From: Roseomonas sp. KE0001
Lineage (GTDB): Bacteria; Pseudomonadota; Alphaproteobacteria; Acetobacterales; Acetobacteraceae
Direction: 5' to 3'
Assembly: GCF_016107285.1 (NCBI RefSeq)
Contig: NZ_RCVQ01000009.1
Location: forward strand, 1-64,000
Length of the DNA stretch: 64,000 nucleotides
Both the position numbers and the translations under genes were made by a program. How positions within the stretch are numbered: position 1 is the stretch's first letter; every line of letters starts with the position of its first letter. Under the pieces are notes generated by a model. The model did no database searches, was not told where the DNA came from, and saw only the letters and a list, made by a program, of their open reading frames with translations. Of the stretch, positions 25,032-33,901 are shown piece by piece.

Positions 25032-25769
25032 ATGCGTGCTGGAAGCGCGGCGGCAGTCGCCGCCATCCTGCTGGGAGTAATGACGGTGGGTTCGGTGGGG
25101 GCCGAAGCCACGTCCAGTCGAAATGCACGGGACGGCGTCAAGCAGCCGCGCCCGGCGCTGCAACAGGCTTCGCTGCGCAGCGCGAAGCCGCAGGCCAGCA
25201 AGATGCAGGTGTCGCGGCAGGGCGCCTTTCTTCTGCCGAGCGGCTATCCGCCGAATGCGACCGGCGTCTCCTGCGTGCCCTATGCGCGGGCGGTCAGCGG
25301 GGTCGAGATCGTCGGCAATGCTCACACCTGGTGGGCCGGCGCGGCCGGCGTCTATTCGCGTGGCCATCGGCCGGAGCGGGGCGCGGTGCTGAGCTTCAAG
25401 GCCACCGGCGGCATGCGTCTCGGCCACGTCGCGGCGGTGTCGCAGGTGGTCAGCGCGCGCGAGATCCTGATCGATCACGCCAACTGGGAAGGGCCGGGCA
25501 TCCGTAAGGGAACGATCATGCGCGGCGTCTCCGTGATCGACGTCTCGGACCGCAACGACTGGACCGCGGTCCGCGTGCAGGTCGGCCGTGGAGGCGAGGC
25601 CTATGGTCGCGTCTATCCGACCAATGGCTTCATCTACAACCGACCCTCCGAGGTCATCATGACCAATGCCAGCGGCCGCGAGGAACTGGCGGAGGCGCCC
25701 GCCAGCGCGCATGCCGGCCACCTCGAAGGTGCTGTGCAGGACCTCAACCTGGACGCCGCGGCGCGCTGA
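25032..25769 (+). CDS. Secreted CHAP-domain amidase/peptidase
   Basis: A 245-residue exported protein with signal peptide MRAGSAAAVAAILLGVMTVG and a cleavage site near VGAEA. The CHAP (NlpC/P60-like) catalytic residues are C81 in GVSCVPYAR, H132 in RLGHVAAVS and N151 in DHANW. It should cleave peptidoglycan amide or peptide bonds in the periplasm or outside the cell. The C-terminal 60 residues (YNRPSEVIM onward) are low-complexity. The start could also be a GTG at 25011, with GGGGGACA before it. It appears monocistronic. Several small CHAP proteins of this type occur in Acetobacteraceae. Confidence 0.83.
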   Translation: MRAGSAAAVAAILLGVMTVGSVGAEATSSRNARDGVKQPRPALQQASLRSAKPQASKMQVSRQGAFLLPSGYPPNATGVSCVPYARAVSGVEIVGNAHTWWAGAAGVYSRGHRPERGAVLSFKATGGMRLGHVAAVSQVVSAREILIDHANWEGPGIRKGTIMRGVSVIDVSDRNDWTAVRVQVGRGGEAYGRVYPTNGFIYNRPSEVIMTNASGREELAEAPASAHAGHLEGAVQDLNLDAAAR

Positions 25770-25863
25770 GGCGGGGTCCTCGCCCCCGGTGCACATCCTC
25801 CGGGCCACGTTGCCCTGAGGGCGTCGCCGCCGCTATCTTCCGCCCCCTGACGTGAGGTGGTGG

Positions 25864-28173
25864 ATGCGCGAATACAGGCCGCATGCGGCCCATTGGGGCA
25901 GTTTCGACGCGATCATCGAGGATGGGCGCCTCGTCGGGGTAAGGCCTTTCGCGCATGATCCGCAGCCGGGAGCGCTGATCCAGGCGGTCCCGGACGTGGT
26001 GCAGTCCGCCGCGCGCATCGATCGTCCGCATGTCCGTGCCGGATGGCTGCGCGGCGAGCGCCGGGGCTCCGAGCGGGGCGACCGCGACTTCGTGCCCGTG
26101 CCCTGGGACCAGGCGATCCGCCTGGTCGCCGAGGAAACCCGTCGGATCCGCCAGGCGCATGGCGACGCATCGATCTTCGGCGGGTCCTACGGATGGTCCT
26201 CCGCCGGCCGGTTCCATCATGCCCGGAGCCAGTTGCATCGCTTCCTGGGGCTGGGCGGTGGCTTCACCAACCAGGTAACCAACTATTCCTACGGCGCCGG
26301 CATGACGCTGATGCCGCATATCCTGGGCACCAACGAGGTCGTGCACGGGCCGGTGACCGACTGGTCGAGCTTGGAGAAGCACACCCGGGTGATGTTCTGC
26401 CTGGGCGGCCTGCCGCTCAAGAACACGCTGGTCACCTCCGGCGGCGCCGGGGCGCATGAATACATTCCCTGGCTCCGGCGGCTGGTGGCGGCCGGGGTGC
26501 GGTTCATCAACGTCTCTCCGCTGCGGAGCGACGCGCCGGACTTCCTCAACGCCGAATGGGTGCCGATCCGGCCCAACACGGACACCGCCCTGCTCCTCGC
26601 CATGGCCCATGCGCTGTTGCGGGAGGGCCGCGAGGACCGCGGCTTCCTGTCCAGCCATTGCGTCGGCTGGGACAGGTTGCGGCCCTATATCCTCGGCGAG
26701 AGCGATGGGGTCGCCAAGACGCCGGAATGGGCCGCGCCGATCACCGGAATCCCCGCCGGGCGCATCCGCTCCCTGGCGCTTGATCTGGCCTCGGCGCCCA
26801 GCATGCTCGGCGCCACCTGGTCGCTGCAGCGCGCGGAGCATGGCGAGCAGCCCTGGTGGGCGCTGGTGGCGCTGGCGGCCATGCTGGGCGGCATCGGCAA
26901 GCCGGGGCAGGGCGTGAGCTTCGGTTACGGCTCGATGAACGGCATGGGCACGCCGCGCCGCCACCTGCCTTCCGTCTCGATGCCCGCCGTGCGCAATCCG
27001 GGCGGCATCGCCATTCCCGTCGCGCGGGTGACCGAGTTGCTGGAACGGCCGGGCAGCATCCTGCAGTACAACGGGCGGGATATCCCGCTGCCGGACATCC
27101 GCATGATCTGGTGGGCAGGCGGCAACCCTTTCCATCACCATCAGGATCTGAACCGCCTGTTGCGCGCCTGGAACCGCGCCGAGACCATCGTCGTTCAGGA
27201 GCCATGGTGGACCGCCGCCGCGCGCCACGCCGATATCGTCCTGCCGGCGACGACGACGCTGGAACGCAACGACATCGCCTCCTCCTCCTCGGACCGTTTC
27301 GTGCGCGCCATGCACCAGGCCATCGCGCCCCTTGGCCAGGCCCGGAGCGACCACGACATGCTGGCCGACATGGCCGAGCATCTCGGCTTCCGCGAACGCT
27401 TCACCGAGCAGCGCGACGAGGCGGCCTGGCTGCGCCACATCTATGAGCGCTGGCGCCAGGCCTGCGGGCGGCTGGGCGAGACGGTGCCGGACTTCGACCG
27501 CTTCTGGCAGGAGGGTCATGTCGAGATCCCGTCGCCGGAGGAGGATTTCGTCCTCTTCGCGGATTTCGCCGCCGATCCCGTGGCGCATCCCCTGAACACG
27601 CCGTCGGGAAAGATCGAACTCTACTCCGAGACCATCGCCGGCTTCGGCTATGGCGAGATCGGCGGCCATCCACGTTGGCAGGAGCCGAGCGAGTATCTCG
27701 GGGCGCCGCTCGCCGGGCGGTATCCGCTGCACCTTCTCTCCTACCAGCCGGCGACGCGGCTGCACGGCCAGCTCGACAACGGCCCGGTGGCGGCGGCCAG
27801 CAAGATCCAGGGGCGCGAGCCCCTGCTGATGCACCCCGAGGATGCCGCCGCGCGCGATCTGGCGGATGGCGACATCGTCCGCGTCCACAACGACCGTGGC
27901 GCCAGCCTCGCCGGGCTTCGCCTGGATGCCGGCATCCGGCCCGGCGTGGTGGCGATGGCAACGGGGGCCTGGTGGGACCCGCAGGGCGGGTTGGACGTGC
28001 ACGGAAACCCGAATGTGCTGACCCGGGATGTGGGCACCTCGCGCCTCGGCCAGGGCTGTTCGGCGCAGAGTTGCCTGGTCGAGGTGGAGGCCTTCGAGGG
28101 CCCCGCCCCCGGAGTGACGGTTCACGCCCCGCCGCGCCCGCGCGTCGAGGCGGTCCGCGGAGGAGCTGCCTGA
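25864..28173 (+). CDS. Molybdopterin oxidoreductase, biotin/DMSO/TMAO reductase type
   Basis: A 769-residue single-subunit enzyme of the DMSO reductase family, DorA/TorA/BisC branch: it has no N-terminal iron-sulfur cysteine motif. The active-site serine lies in GGSYGWSSAGRFHHARSQ, and the cofactor-binding WWAGGNPFHHHQDLNRL and LLSYQPATRLHGQLDN segments are intact. There is no Tat signal, so it should be cytoplasmic like biotin sulfoxide reductase BisC and not periplasmic like TorA. The ATG at 25864 follows GAGGTGG. No cytochrome (TorC/DorC), chaperone or maturation gene lies next to it. Substrate could be biotin sulfoxide or free methionine sulfoxide. Confidence 0.9.
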   Translation: MREYRPHAAHWGSFDAIIEDGRLVGVRPFAHDPQPGALIQAVPDVVQSAARIDRPHVRAGWLRGERRGSERGDRDFVPVPWDQAIRLVAEETRRIRQAHGDASIFGGSYGWSSAGRFHHARSQLHRFLGLGGGFTNQVTNYSYGAGMTLMPHILGTNEVVHGPVTDWSSLEKHTRVMFCLGGLPLKNTLVTSGGAGAHEYIPWLRRLVAAGVRFINVSPLRSDAPDFLNAEWVPIRPNTDTALLLAMAHALLREGREDRGFLSSHCVGWDRLRPYILGESDGVAKTPEWAAPITGIPAGRIRSLALDLASAPSMLGATWSLQRAEHGEQPWWALVALAAMLGGIGKPGQGVSFGYGSMNGMGTPRRHLPSVSMPAVRNPGGIAIPVARVTELLERPGSILQYNGRDIPLPDIRMIWWAGGNPFHHHQDLNRLLRAWNRAETIVVQEPWWTAAARHADIVLPATTTLERNDIASSSSDRFVRAMHQAIAPLGQARSDHDMLADMAEHLGFRERFTEQRDEAAWLRHIYERWRQACGRLGETVPDFDRFWQEGHVEIPSPEEDFVLFADFAADPVAHPLNTPSGKIELYSETIAGFGYGEIGGHPRWQEPSEYLGAPLAGRYPLHLLSYQPATRLHGQLDNGPVAAASKIQGREPLLMHPEDAAARDLADGDIVRVHNDRGASLAGLRLDAGIRPGVVAMATGAWWDPQGGLDVHGNPNVLTRDVGTSRLGQGCSAQSCLVEVEAFEGPAPGVTVHAPPRPRVEAVRGGAA

Positions 28174-28278
28174 CTGCGCCGGCAAGCCGGGAGATCGGCT
28201 TCGTCGGTGGGCCAATCGGCGCGTGGAGGGCGGTTCGGGGCCATCTCCGGCTGGCGCGAGAGCGAGGCCATCGCGACG

Positions 28279-28896
28279 TCACGCCGCATCCGTCCGGCGG
28301 CGGCGCCGGTGGATCAGAAGGGCCAGGGTGCCCGCCGCCAGAAGGCCGGCGGAAAGGGGCGCGGCCTCCCGCCAGGCCGGTGAGGCGGCGCTCCACCAGC
28401 TGGCGGCTTGGCCCGGCAGCAGGATCAGCGGCGCCCAGATCAGGGCCGAGGGAATGTTGGCGCTCTGGAACCGCCAGGGTGACATGGCGGAAAGGCCGGC
28501 CACGACGGGAATGAAGGCCCGCAGCGGGGCGAAGAAGCGGCTGATGAAGACCGCCCACCACCCCCAGCGCCGGAAGCCCAGGACCGATCGGGCATAGGTC
28601 CGGCGCCACCGGCCTGGCAGGTGGCGCCGGACCAGCCCTGGCCCCAGCCAGCGTGCCAGCAGGTAGCCGGACGTATCGCCGAGCGCCGCGCCCAGCATGG
28701 CCGCGACGAGAACCGGAAGTGCCGGCAGGACGTCGGCGGCGACGAGGGCCCCGACGCCCAGCAGAAGGGCCGAGCCGGGAATGAAGAAGCCGAGCAGCGG
28801 CAGGGATTCCAGGAAGGCGAGCAGGAACACCACCACCGCCGCCCAGTCCTGGCGGGACTCGATCCAGGCCAGCGCGGGAAGGAGGTGCTCCTGCAT
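28279..28896 (-). CDS. DedA-family membrane protein
   Basis: A 205-residue DedA/SNARE-associated (VTT) protein. Family motifs are ESLPLLGFFIPGSALLLGVGAL near 29-50, GDTSGYLLARWLG near 92, and the glycine-rich arginine motif FISRFFAPLRAFIPVVAGLSAM near 117-138. DedA proteins act in phospholipid flipping and membrane homeostasis. The gene is convergent with the molybdoenzyme gene across a 105-bp spacer, and 9 bp beyond its start is the tctA stop; so it is at the end of, or just after, the tct transcript on the minus strand. Confidence 0.87.
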   Translation of the reverse strand: MQEHLLPALAWIESRQDWAAVVVFLLAFLESLPLLGFFIPGSALLLGVGALVAADVLPALPVLVAAMLGAALGDTSGYLLARWLGPGLVRRHLPGRWRRTYARSVLGFRRWGWWAVFISRFFAPLRAFIPVVAGLSAMSPWRFQSANIPSALIWAPLILLPGQAASWWSAASPAWREAAPLSAGLLAAGTLALLIHRRRRRTDAA

Positions 28897-28905
28897 TCGT
28901 GCCGG

Positions 28906-30423
28906 CTACCGCGCCGCGGCCGTCCGGGGTCGTTGCTGCATCGACCGGATTGCGGAGAACAGCGACCAGGCCAGCAGGGCGAAGGTCAGGGCCAGGAAGC
29001 TGGCGCTGATCGGCCGCTCGAGGAAGACCATGGCATCGCCACGGGAGAGCAGCATTGCGCGGCGGAGATGCTCCTCCATCAGCGGGCCGAGGATGAAGCC
29101 GAGCACCAGCGGCGCGGGCTCGAACTTCAGCAGCACCATGACATAGCCGACGATGCCGAAGATCATCACCAGCAGCACGTCGAAGGCGCTGTTGTTGACG
29201 CTGAAGACGCCGATGCAGATGAACAGCAGGATGGCGGGATAGAGGATGCCGTAGGGAATGCGCAGCATGCGCACCCAGAGCCCGATCATCGGGATGTTCA
29301 GAATGACCAGCATGACATTGCCGATCCAGAAGCTGGCGATCAGGCCCCAGAACAGCTCCGGGTGCTCGGTGACGAGGCGGGGGCCGGGCTGGATGCCCTG
29401 GATGATCATCGCTCCCAGCATCAGCGCCATCACCGCGTCACCCGGGATGCCGAGCGTCAGGGTCGGGATGAAGGCGGTCTGGGCCGAGGCGTTGCTGGCG
29501 GATTCCGGCGCGCTGACGCCCTCCACCGCACCCTGCCCGAAGCGCTCCGGCTTGCGGGCGAGGCGCTTCTCCACCGCATAGGCGATGAAGGAGGCGATGG
29601 TGGTGCCGGCGCCGGGCAGGGTCCCGAAGAAGGAGCCGACACCGCTGCCCCGCAGCATGGCGCGCCAGGATTGCCGCACATCCGACTTCGTCGGCACCAT
29701 GGAGCGGAGGGTGATGCTCTCCTGCTTCTGCCTGCTCACCTCCCGCATGCGCATGATGCTGGTGATGACCTCGGAGACACCGAAGAGGCCCATGGCCAGG
29801 GCGACCAGGCTGATGCCGTCGGCGAGCTGGGGAATGTCGAAGGTGAAGCGCTGCTGCCCGGTCTGCACGTCCGTGCCGACCATGCCGAGGGCCAGCCCCG
29901 CCAGCACCATGGCGATGCCCTTGGCCGGCGATCCCTGGGCCAGCGCGGCGGCAGCCACCAGGCCGAGCAGCATCATCGAGAAGTAGTCGGCCGGGCCGAA
30001 GGCGAGGGCGACGCCCGCCAGGGTCGGCGAGAAGGCGGTCAGGACCACGATGCCGATGGTGCTACCGACGAAGGAGGCGATCGTGGTCATGAAGAGCGCG
30101 ACGCCGGCGCGGCCCTGCTTGGCCATCGGGTAGCCGTCCAGGCAGACCACCGCCGCGGCGGGCGTGCCGGGAAGGTTCATCAGGATCGCGGCGGTGGAGC
30201 CGCCATACTGCGCGCCATAGTAGATGCCGGCCAGCATGATGAGGGCGGCCGTGGGCGGCACGTAGAAGGTGAGCGGCAGGAGCATGGAGATCGTGGCCAG
30301 CGGCCCGATGCCCGGCAACACGCCGATGAAGGTGCCGAGAAAGACACCCAGGAAGCAGTAGAGCAGGTTCTGGAGCGCGAAGGCCTCGCTGAAGCCCAGC
30401 GCCAGATTGGCGAACATATCCAT
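28906..30423 (-). CDS. tctA: Tripartite tricarboxylate transporter large permease TctA
   Basis: A 505-residue polytopic membrane protein. The TctA hallmarks are FLGTFIGVLPGIGPLATISMLLP near the N-terminus, IYYGAQYGGSTAAILMNLPGTPA and the second glycine-rich GTLPGAGTTIASFIAY. With TctB it forms a secondary importer of carboxylates that needs a periplasmic TctC. The ATG at 30423 overlaps the tctB stop by one base (TGATG). No tctC occurs in the window, so the binding protein is encoded elsewhere. Last gene of the kinase-regulator-tctB-tctA unit. Confidence 0.93.
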   Translation of the reverse strand: MDMFANLALGFSEAFALQNLLYCFLGVFLGTFIGVLPGIGPLATISMLLPLTFYVPPTAALIMLAGIYYGAQYGGSTAAILMNLPGTPAAAVVCLDGYPMAKQGRAGVALFMTTIASFVGSTIGIVVLTAFSPTLAGVALAFGPADYFSMMLLGLVAAAALAQGSPAKGIAMVLAGLALGMVGTDVQTGQQRFTFDIPQLADGISLVALAMGLFGVSEVITSIMRMREVSRQKQESITLRSMVPTKSDVRQSWRAMLRGSGVGSFFGTLPGAGTTIASFIAYAVEKRLARKPERFGQGAVEGVSAPESASNASAQTAFIPTLTLGIPGDAVMALMLGAMIIQGIQPGPRLVTEHPELFWGLIASFWIGNVMLVILNIPMIGLWVRMLRIPYGILYPAILLFICIGVFSVNNSAFDVLLVMIFGIVGYVMVLLKFEPAPLVLGFILGPLMEEHLRRAMLLSRGDAMVFLERPISASFLALTFALLAWSLFSAIRSMQQRPRTAAAR

Positions 30424-30872
30424 CAGTAGGACCACCGGATGGCGGGAATGGGGATACCCAGACCCTGGGTGAAGACCCCGACGGCAACGGCCGAGAGGGC
30501 GGCGGCGAGGATGACGGTGCGCAGGACGCGGGACTGATTGTCCGCCACCGCCGCGACCAGCGTCAGGGCCACGGTGGCGGGGATCAGGCCGAACCGCTCG
30601 ACGATGAGCGCGAAGAGCAGGATCGAGGCGCTGATCGTCAGGAACGGCCGCCATTCAGGCCGGGGCAGCTGGCCGGCGCGGAAAAGCCCGGGCAACAGCA
30701 CCAGGACCCCGAAGAGCAGCACCAGCCCCCCGATGACCATGGGGAAATAGCCAGGCCCCATGCGGCGCAGGCTGCCGATGTTGTAGCCGGTCGAATAGAG
30801 CATGAACCAGGTGCCGCCGGCGATCAGCAACAGCCCGCCGATGATATCGGTGTAATCGCGTGCGCTTCTCAA
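30423..30872 (-). CDS. tctB: Tripartite tricarboxylate transporter small subunit TctB
   Basis: About 149 residues with four predicted membrane helices (ITDIIGGLLLIAGG-type start, GPGYFPMVIGGLVLLFGVLVL, FLTISASILLFALIV, VILAAALSAVAVGVF), the small-permease pattern. I choose the TTG at 30872 because GGGAGGG precedes it by 6 nt; an ATG at 30902 immediately abuts the regulator stop but lacks a ribosome site. Couples to tctA through a one-base overlap. Confidence 0.87.
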   Translation of the reverse strand: MRSARDYTDIIGGLLLIAGGTWFMLYSTGYNIGSLRRMGPGYFPMVIGGLVLLFGVLVLLPGLFRAGQLPRPEWRPFLTISASILLFALIVERFGLIPATVALTLVAAVADNQSRVLRTVILAAALSAVAVGVFTQGLGIPIPAIRWSY

Positions 30873-30902
30873 ACGAACCCTCCCAGGGTGTTCTCGTGAC
30901 AT

Positions 30903-32216
30903 TCAGCCCTTGAGTCCGAGCCGCTTCATCCGCTCCCAGAGTGTGGTGCGGGAGATGCCGAGTAACTGCGCGGCGTCGCCGACGCGATTGCCACTACGGG
31001 TCAGCATCCGTCGGATATGCTCACGCTCGGCGGCGTCCCGGGCTTCGGACAGGGACAGGGGTGGGGCTTCGCGCGGCTGGCGCTCGGGGAAGAGATCCCC
31101 CGGCTGCAGGCGCGGCCCCTCGGACAGGACCATGGCGCGCTCGATGCGGTTGCGCAGCTCGCGCACATTGCCCGGCCATTCGTGCGCCATCAGGGCGTCG
31201 AAGATCTCGGCGCCCATCTGCGGCTCCTCGCGGCCCAGCGCCGAGGAGAAGTGCTGCAGGAAATGCGCCGCGAGTTCGCCGAGATCCTCCGGCCGCTGCC
31301 GCAGGGGCGGCACGGTGAGTTCCACCACGGCGAGCCGATAGTAGAGATCCTCCCGGAAGCGGCCCTCGGCCACGCGGGCGCGCAGATCCGCGTTGCTGGC
31401 GGCGACGATCCGCGCCCCGAGCCGGTGCTCCTCCCGGCCACCCAGGCGGGTGAAGCGGCGCTCCTGCAAGAGGCGCAGCAGCTTGGCCTGCGAGGCCGGC
31501 CCCAGCTCCGCCACCTCGTCCAGGAACAGGGTGCCGTCGCCGGCCCGTTCCGCCATGCCAAGCTGGCGATCCAGGGCGCCGGTGAAGGCGCCTCGCTCAT
31601 GGCCGAAGACCTGGCTCTCCAAGAGGTCCGCCGGCAGCGCCGCGCAGTTCACCGCCATGAAGGGCGCCGCGGCACGCGGGCCGGCCTCATGCAGGTGCCG
31701 CGCGGCGACCTCCTTGCCCGCGCCGCTCTCGCCGCCCAGCAGCACGGTCGTATCGACGCGGGCGAGCTTCAGCAGATGGCGGCGGAGCGTCTGCATGGCC
31801 GGCGAGCGCCAGCCCGCGCCGTCGCTGCGCGGCGCCTGCGGCGGCACCCAGCTGGCATAGCTGGCGAGCTTGTCGATCAGCAGCTGCGCCGGGAAGGGCT
31901 TCTCCACGTAGTCGTCCGCCCCGGCGCGCAACAGCCGCACCGCCTGGGCCACGTCTCCGAAGGCGGTGACGACGATGATCGGCGTGCCGCCCAGCTCCGG
32001 CATCAGCCGGGTCAGCAGTTCCTCGCCATTGCCGTCGGGAAGGCGGATGTCGCAGACGATCAGGCTGGGGCGGTGGCGGCGGAGGATGGCCTCGCCCTCC
32101 CGCGCGCTGCGCGCCCAGCGTGTCTCCACGCCCTCCAGCGTCAGGCGTTGCTGGAGCGATTCACCGAGGACGGCGTCGTCCTCGATCAGCACGACGGAAC
32201 GGGGGGTGGCGGTCAT
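30903..32216 (-). CDS. NtrC/DctD-type sigma54-dependent response regulator
   Basis: A 437-residue activator with receiver domain (phospho-acceptor D56 in VCDIRLPDGNG, lysine in VEKPF), AAA+ domain (Walker A GESGAGKE, sigma54-contact loop GAFTGA, Walker B TLFLDEV) and a Fis-type helix-turn-helix at the C-terminus (GNRVGDAAQLLGISRTTLWERMKRLG). All key residues for sigma54 remodelling are present. The start overlaps the kinase stop as ATGA. It probably senses carboxylates through its kinase and activates tctBA; a -24/-12 promoter and a palindrome lie upstream of the kinase gene. Confidence 0.94.
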   Translation of the reverse strand: MTATPRSVVLIEDDAVLGESLQQRLTLEGVETRWARSAREGEAILRRHRPSLIVCDIRLPDGNGEELLTRLMPELGGTPIIVVTAFGDVAQAVRLLRAGADDYVEKPFPAQLLIDKLASYASWVPPQAPRSDGAGWRSPAMQTLRRHLLKLARVDTTVLLGGESGAGKEVAARHLHEAGPRAAAPFMAVNCAALPADLLESQVFGHERGAFTGALDRQLGMAERAGDGTLFLDEVAELGPASQAKLLRLLQERRFTRLGGREEHRLGARIVAASNADLRARVAEGRFREDLYYRLAVVELTVPPLRQRPEDLGELAAHFLQHFSSALGREEPQMGAEIFDALMAHEWPGNVRELRNRIERAMVLSEGPRLQPGDLFPERQPREAPPLSLSEARDAAEREHIRRMLTRSGNRVGDAAQLLGISRTTLWERMKRLGLKG

Positions 32217-33682
32217 GGCTCGTTCTCCTCCCGCGGCGGGATCCGGACGGTGATGCGGCTGCCGCGTTGCAGCGGCACGATGTCGATGCGCGCCCCGAGG
32301 GCGGCGGCCAGCTCCGCCGCGATGTCCAGGCCGAGGCCGCCGCCATCCTGGCGGGCCTCGCCTGCGCGTCCGGACAGCCGGCGTCCGGCCTCCTCGGGCA
32401 GGCCCCCGGCTTCATCCTCGATCGAGAGAACCAGCGCCGCCGCCTCCTGCCGCACCTCCAGGAGCACCCGCCGGCCCGGCGGTGTCGCAGCCACCGCGTT
32501 CAACAACAGGTTCAGCAGAAGCTGGCGGAGGCGGAGGGCATCCGTCGGAAAGGCTGCGGGCAGATCGATCCGCCAGCCGAGCTGCACGCCACCACGGCGG
32601 GCCTCCGGCATGATCAGGAGCTTGAGATCCTCGAGATCCTCCGCCGAGAGCGGCCGGCCGGCCTCTCCCTGGCGGTGCGTCGCCAGGGTGGTGCGCACCA
32701 CCGCCTCGATCTGCCGCAGGCCGCGCTCGACCAGATCGACGGCCCGTTCGCGCGGGGCCGGCGCCTCGCCGAACCGGCGTATGGTGTCGAGCGCTGTCAG
32801 CATGCCGGCCAGGGGATTGCGGACCTCATGGGCCACGCTGGCGGCCAGACGGCCCAGCACGGCGGCGCGTTCCCGCTCGGCCAGGCGGGTGGCCAGCTCC
32901 TCGCGCTCGCGCAGGCGCCGGACCATGAGGTTGAAGGCCGAGGCCAGCCGGCTGGCCTCGCTGTCCCGCGTGTTGACCGGAAGGGAATCGAAGTGTCCGG
33001 CGGCCGCGCGGTCGAGCGCCGCCGTCACGGCCAGGAAGGGCCGCATCAGGTGACGTGAGAAGAAGATGGCCAGCAGAGCGGCGACGGCGGCCAGCAGGAG
33101 ATCGACCAGCATCAGGGCGAGGGTCAGCCCCCGGCGCCGCTCGGCCTGCTCCGGAAAGGCGATCTGCGCGGCAACCAGGGCCACCACCTGCCCATCCTCC
33201 AGCAACTCCCTCTGGGCCCAGGCCATGTCGCCGCGCTCGTTGAGGGACCAGTGAACGCCGATCACGCCGTAGGCCATGGGCGGCTGGCCGATCGGCTGGC
33301 CGGCGCGGGCCAGCGTCAGGCCGTTCGGGTCGGCGACGACGATGGCAAGGTCGCTGACGCCACGCTGGAAGCCCATGCCGCGCTCCAGCGTGGCCTCCAG
33401 CGCGGCGAAGTCACCGGCCCGGAGCGGCGGCAGGGCGACGCCGGACAGGCTGTCGATATAGACATCCGCCAGCCGCTCCACCTCGCGGTCCAGCTCGCCT
33501 TCCATGACATGGATGGCCAGGTGGGTCGTACTGACCGAGGAGATGAAGACGACCAGCCCCACCAGCACGGGCAGGCGGACAGCGATGGTCCAGCGCCGGC
33601 GCGGTGAGGGAAGGGCGCGGGCGTCGTCCCGGGAAGGGGCGGGTCCGGTGGCGGGGGGCTGCGGAGGACGCATGGCCATCAT
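32213..33682 (-). CDS. Sensor histidine kinase (DctB/NtrB-like), partner of sigma54 regulator
   Basis: About 489 residues: first membrane helix near residues 30-52 (VLVGLVVFISSVSTTHLAIH), a periplasmic sensing region of about 130 residues, a second helix (LALMLVDLLLAAVAALLAIFF), HAMP, then the H-box LAASVAHEVRNPLAGML and the ATPase N, G1 and G2 boxes (LLLNAVAA, IEDEAGGLPEE, GGGLGLDI). I place the start at ATG 33682 (others at 33679 and 33673), because the predicted sigma54 transcription start is near 33764 and a start at 33763 would be leaderless. Small extracytoplasmic domain suggests direct sensing of a carboxylate. Confidence 0.9.
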   Translation of the reverse strand: MMAMRPPQPPATGPAPSRDDARALPSPRRRWTIAVRLPVLVGLVVFISSVSTTHLAIHVMEGELDREVERLADVYIDSLSGVALPPLRAGDFAALEATLERGMGFQRGVSDLAIVVADPNGLTLARAGQPIGQPPMAYGVIGVHWSLNERGDMAWAQRELLEDGQVVALVAAQIAFPEQAERRRGLTLALMLVDLLLAAVAALLAIFFSRHLMRPFLAVTAALDRAAAGHFDSLPVNTRDSEASRLASAFNLMVRRLREREELATRLAERERAAVLGRLAASVAHEVRNPLAGMLTALDTIRRFGEAPAPRERAVDLVERGLRQIEAVVRTTLATHRQGEAGRPLSAEDLEDLKLLIMPEARRGGVQLGWRIDLPAAFPTDALRLRQLLLNLLLNAVAATPPGRRVLLEVRQEAAALVLSIEDEAGGLPEEAGRRLSGRAGEARQDGGGLGLDIAAELAAALGARIDIVPLQRGSRITVRIPPREENEP

Positions 33683-33774
33683 CACCCAGGCCGGCGCGAG
33701 CCATCCCGCTCTCGGGGAAGAGCGGCCGGGCAGGCGATGGCGGGGACAAGGCGACAGGCGCATGCCCGGCCTTC

Positions 33775-33790
33775 TGCAAGCGGCTTGCCA
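33775..33790 (-). promoter_or_regulatory. Sigma54 (-24/-12) promoter for tct sensor-transporter operon
   Basis: Read on the minus strand: TGGCAA-GCCGC-TTGCA. The consensus TGGCAC-R-N4-TTGC(A/T) is matched at every position but one (A for C). The GG and GC dinucleotides are correctly spaced. The predicted start point is about 33764, some 80 nt ahead of the kinase start. Confidence 0.75.
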
Positions 33791-33885
33791 GTTGGGTTCG
33801 TCATCCTAGTCAATTGAAATTGCGAAAACTCTTTTCAAGCACATCATCGGGGCGTTCGGATCGGCGATCATGGGCCCTGTCCGCC

Positions 33886-33901
33886 GTTCGGAATTCCGAA
33901 C
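33886..33901. promoter_or_regulatory. 16-bp palindrome, candidate NtrC-type enhancer
   Basis: GTTCGGAATTCCGAAC is a perfect palindrome centred about 130 bp upstream of the predicted sigma54 start. A related half site GTTCGGA lies at 33854-33860. An enhancer-binding site at this distance is normal for NtrC-family activators. It could equally serve the divergent phosphotransferase gene. Confidence 0.55.
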
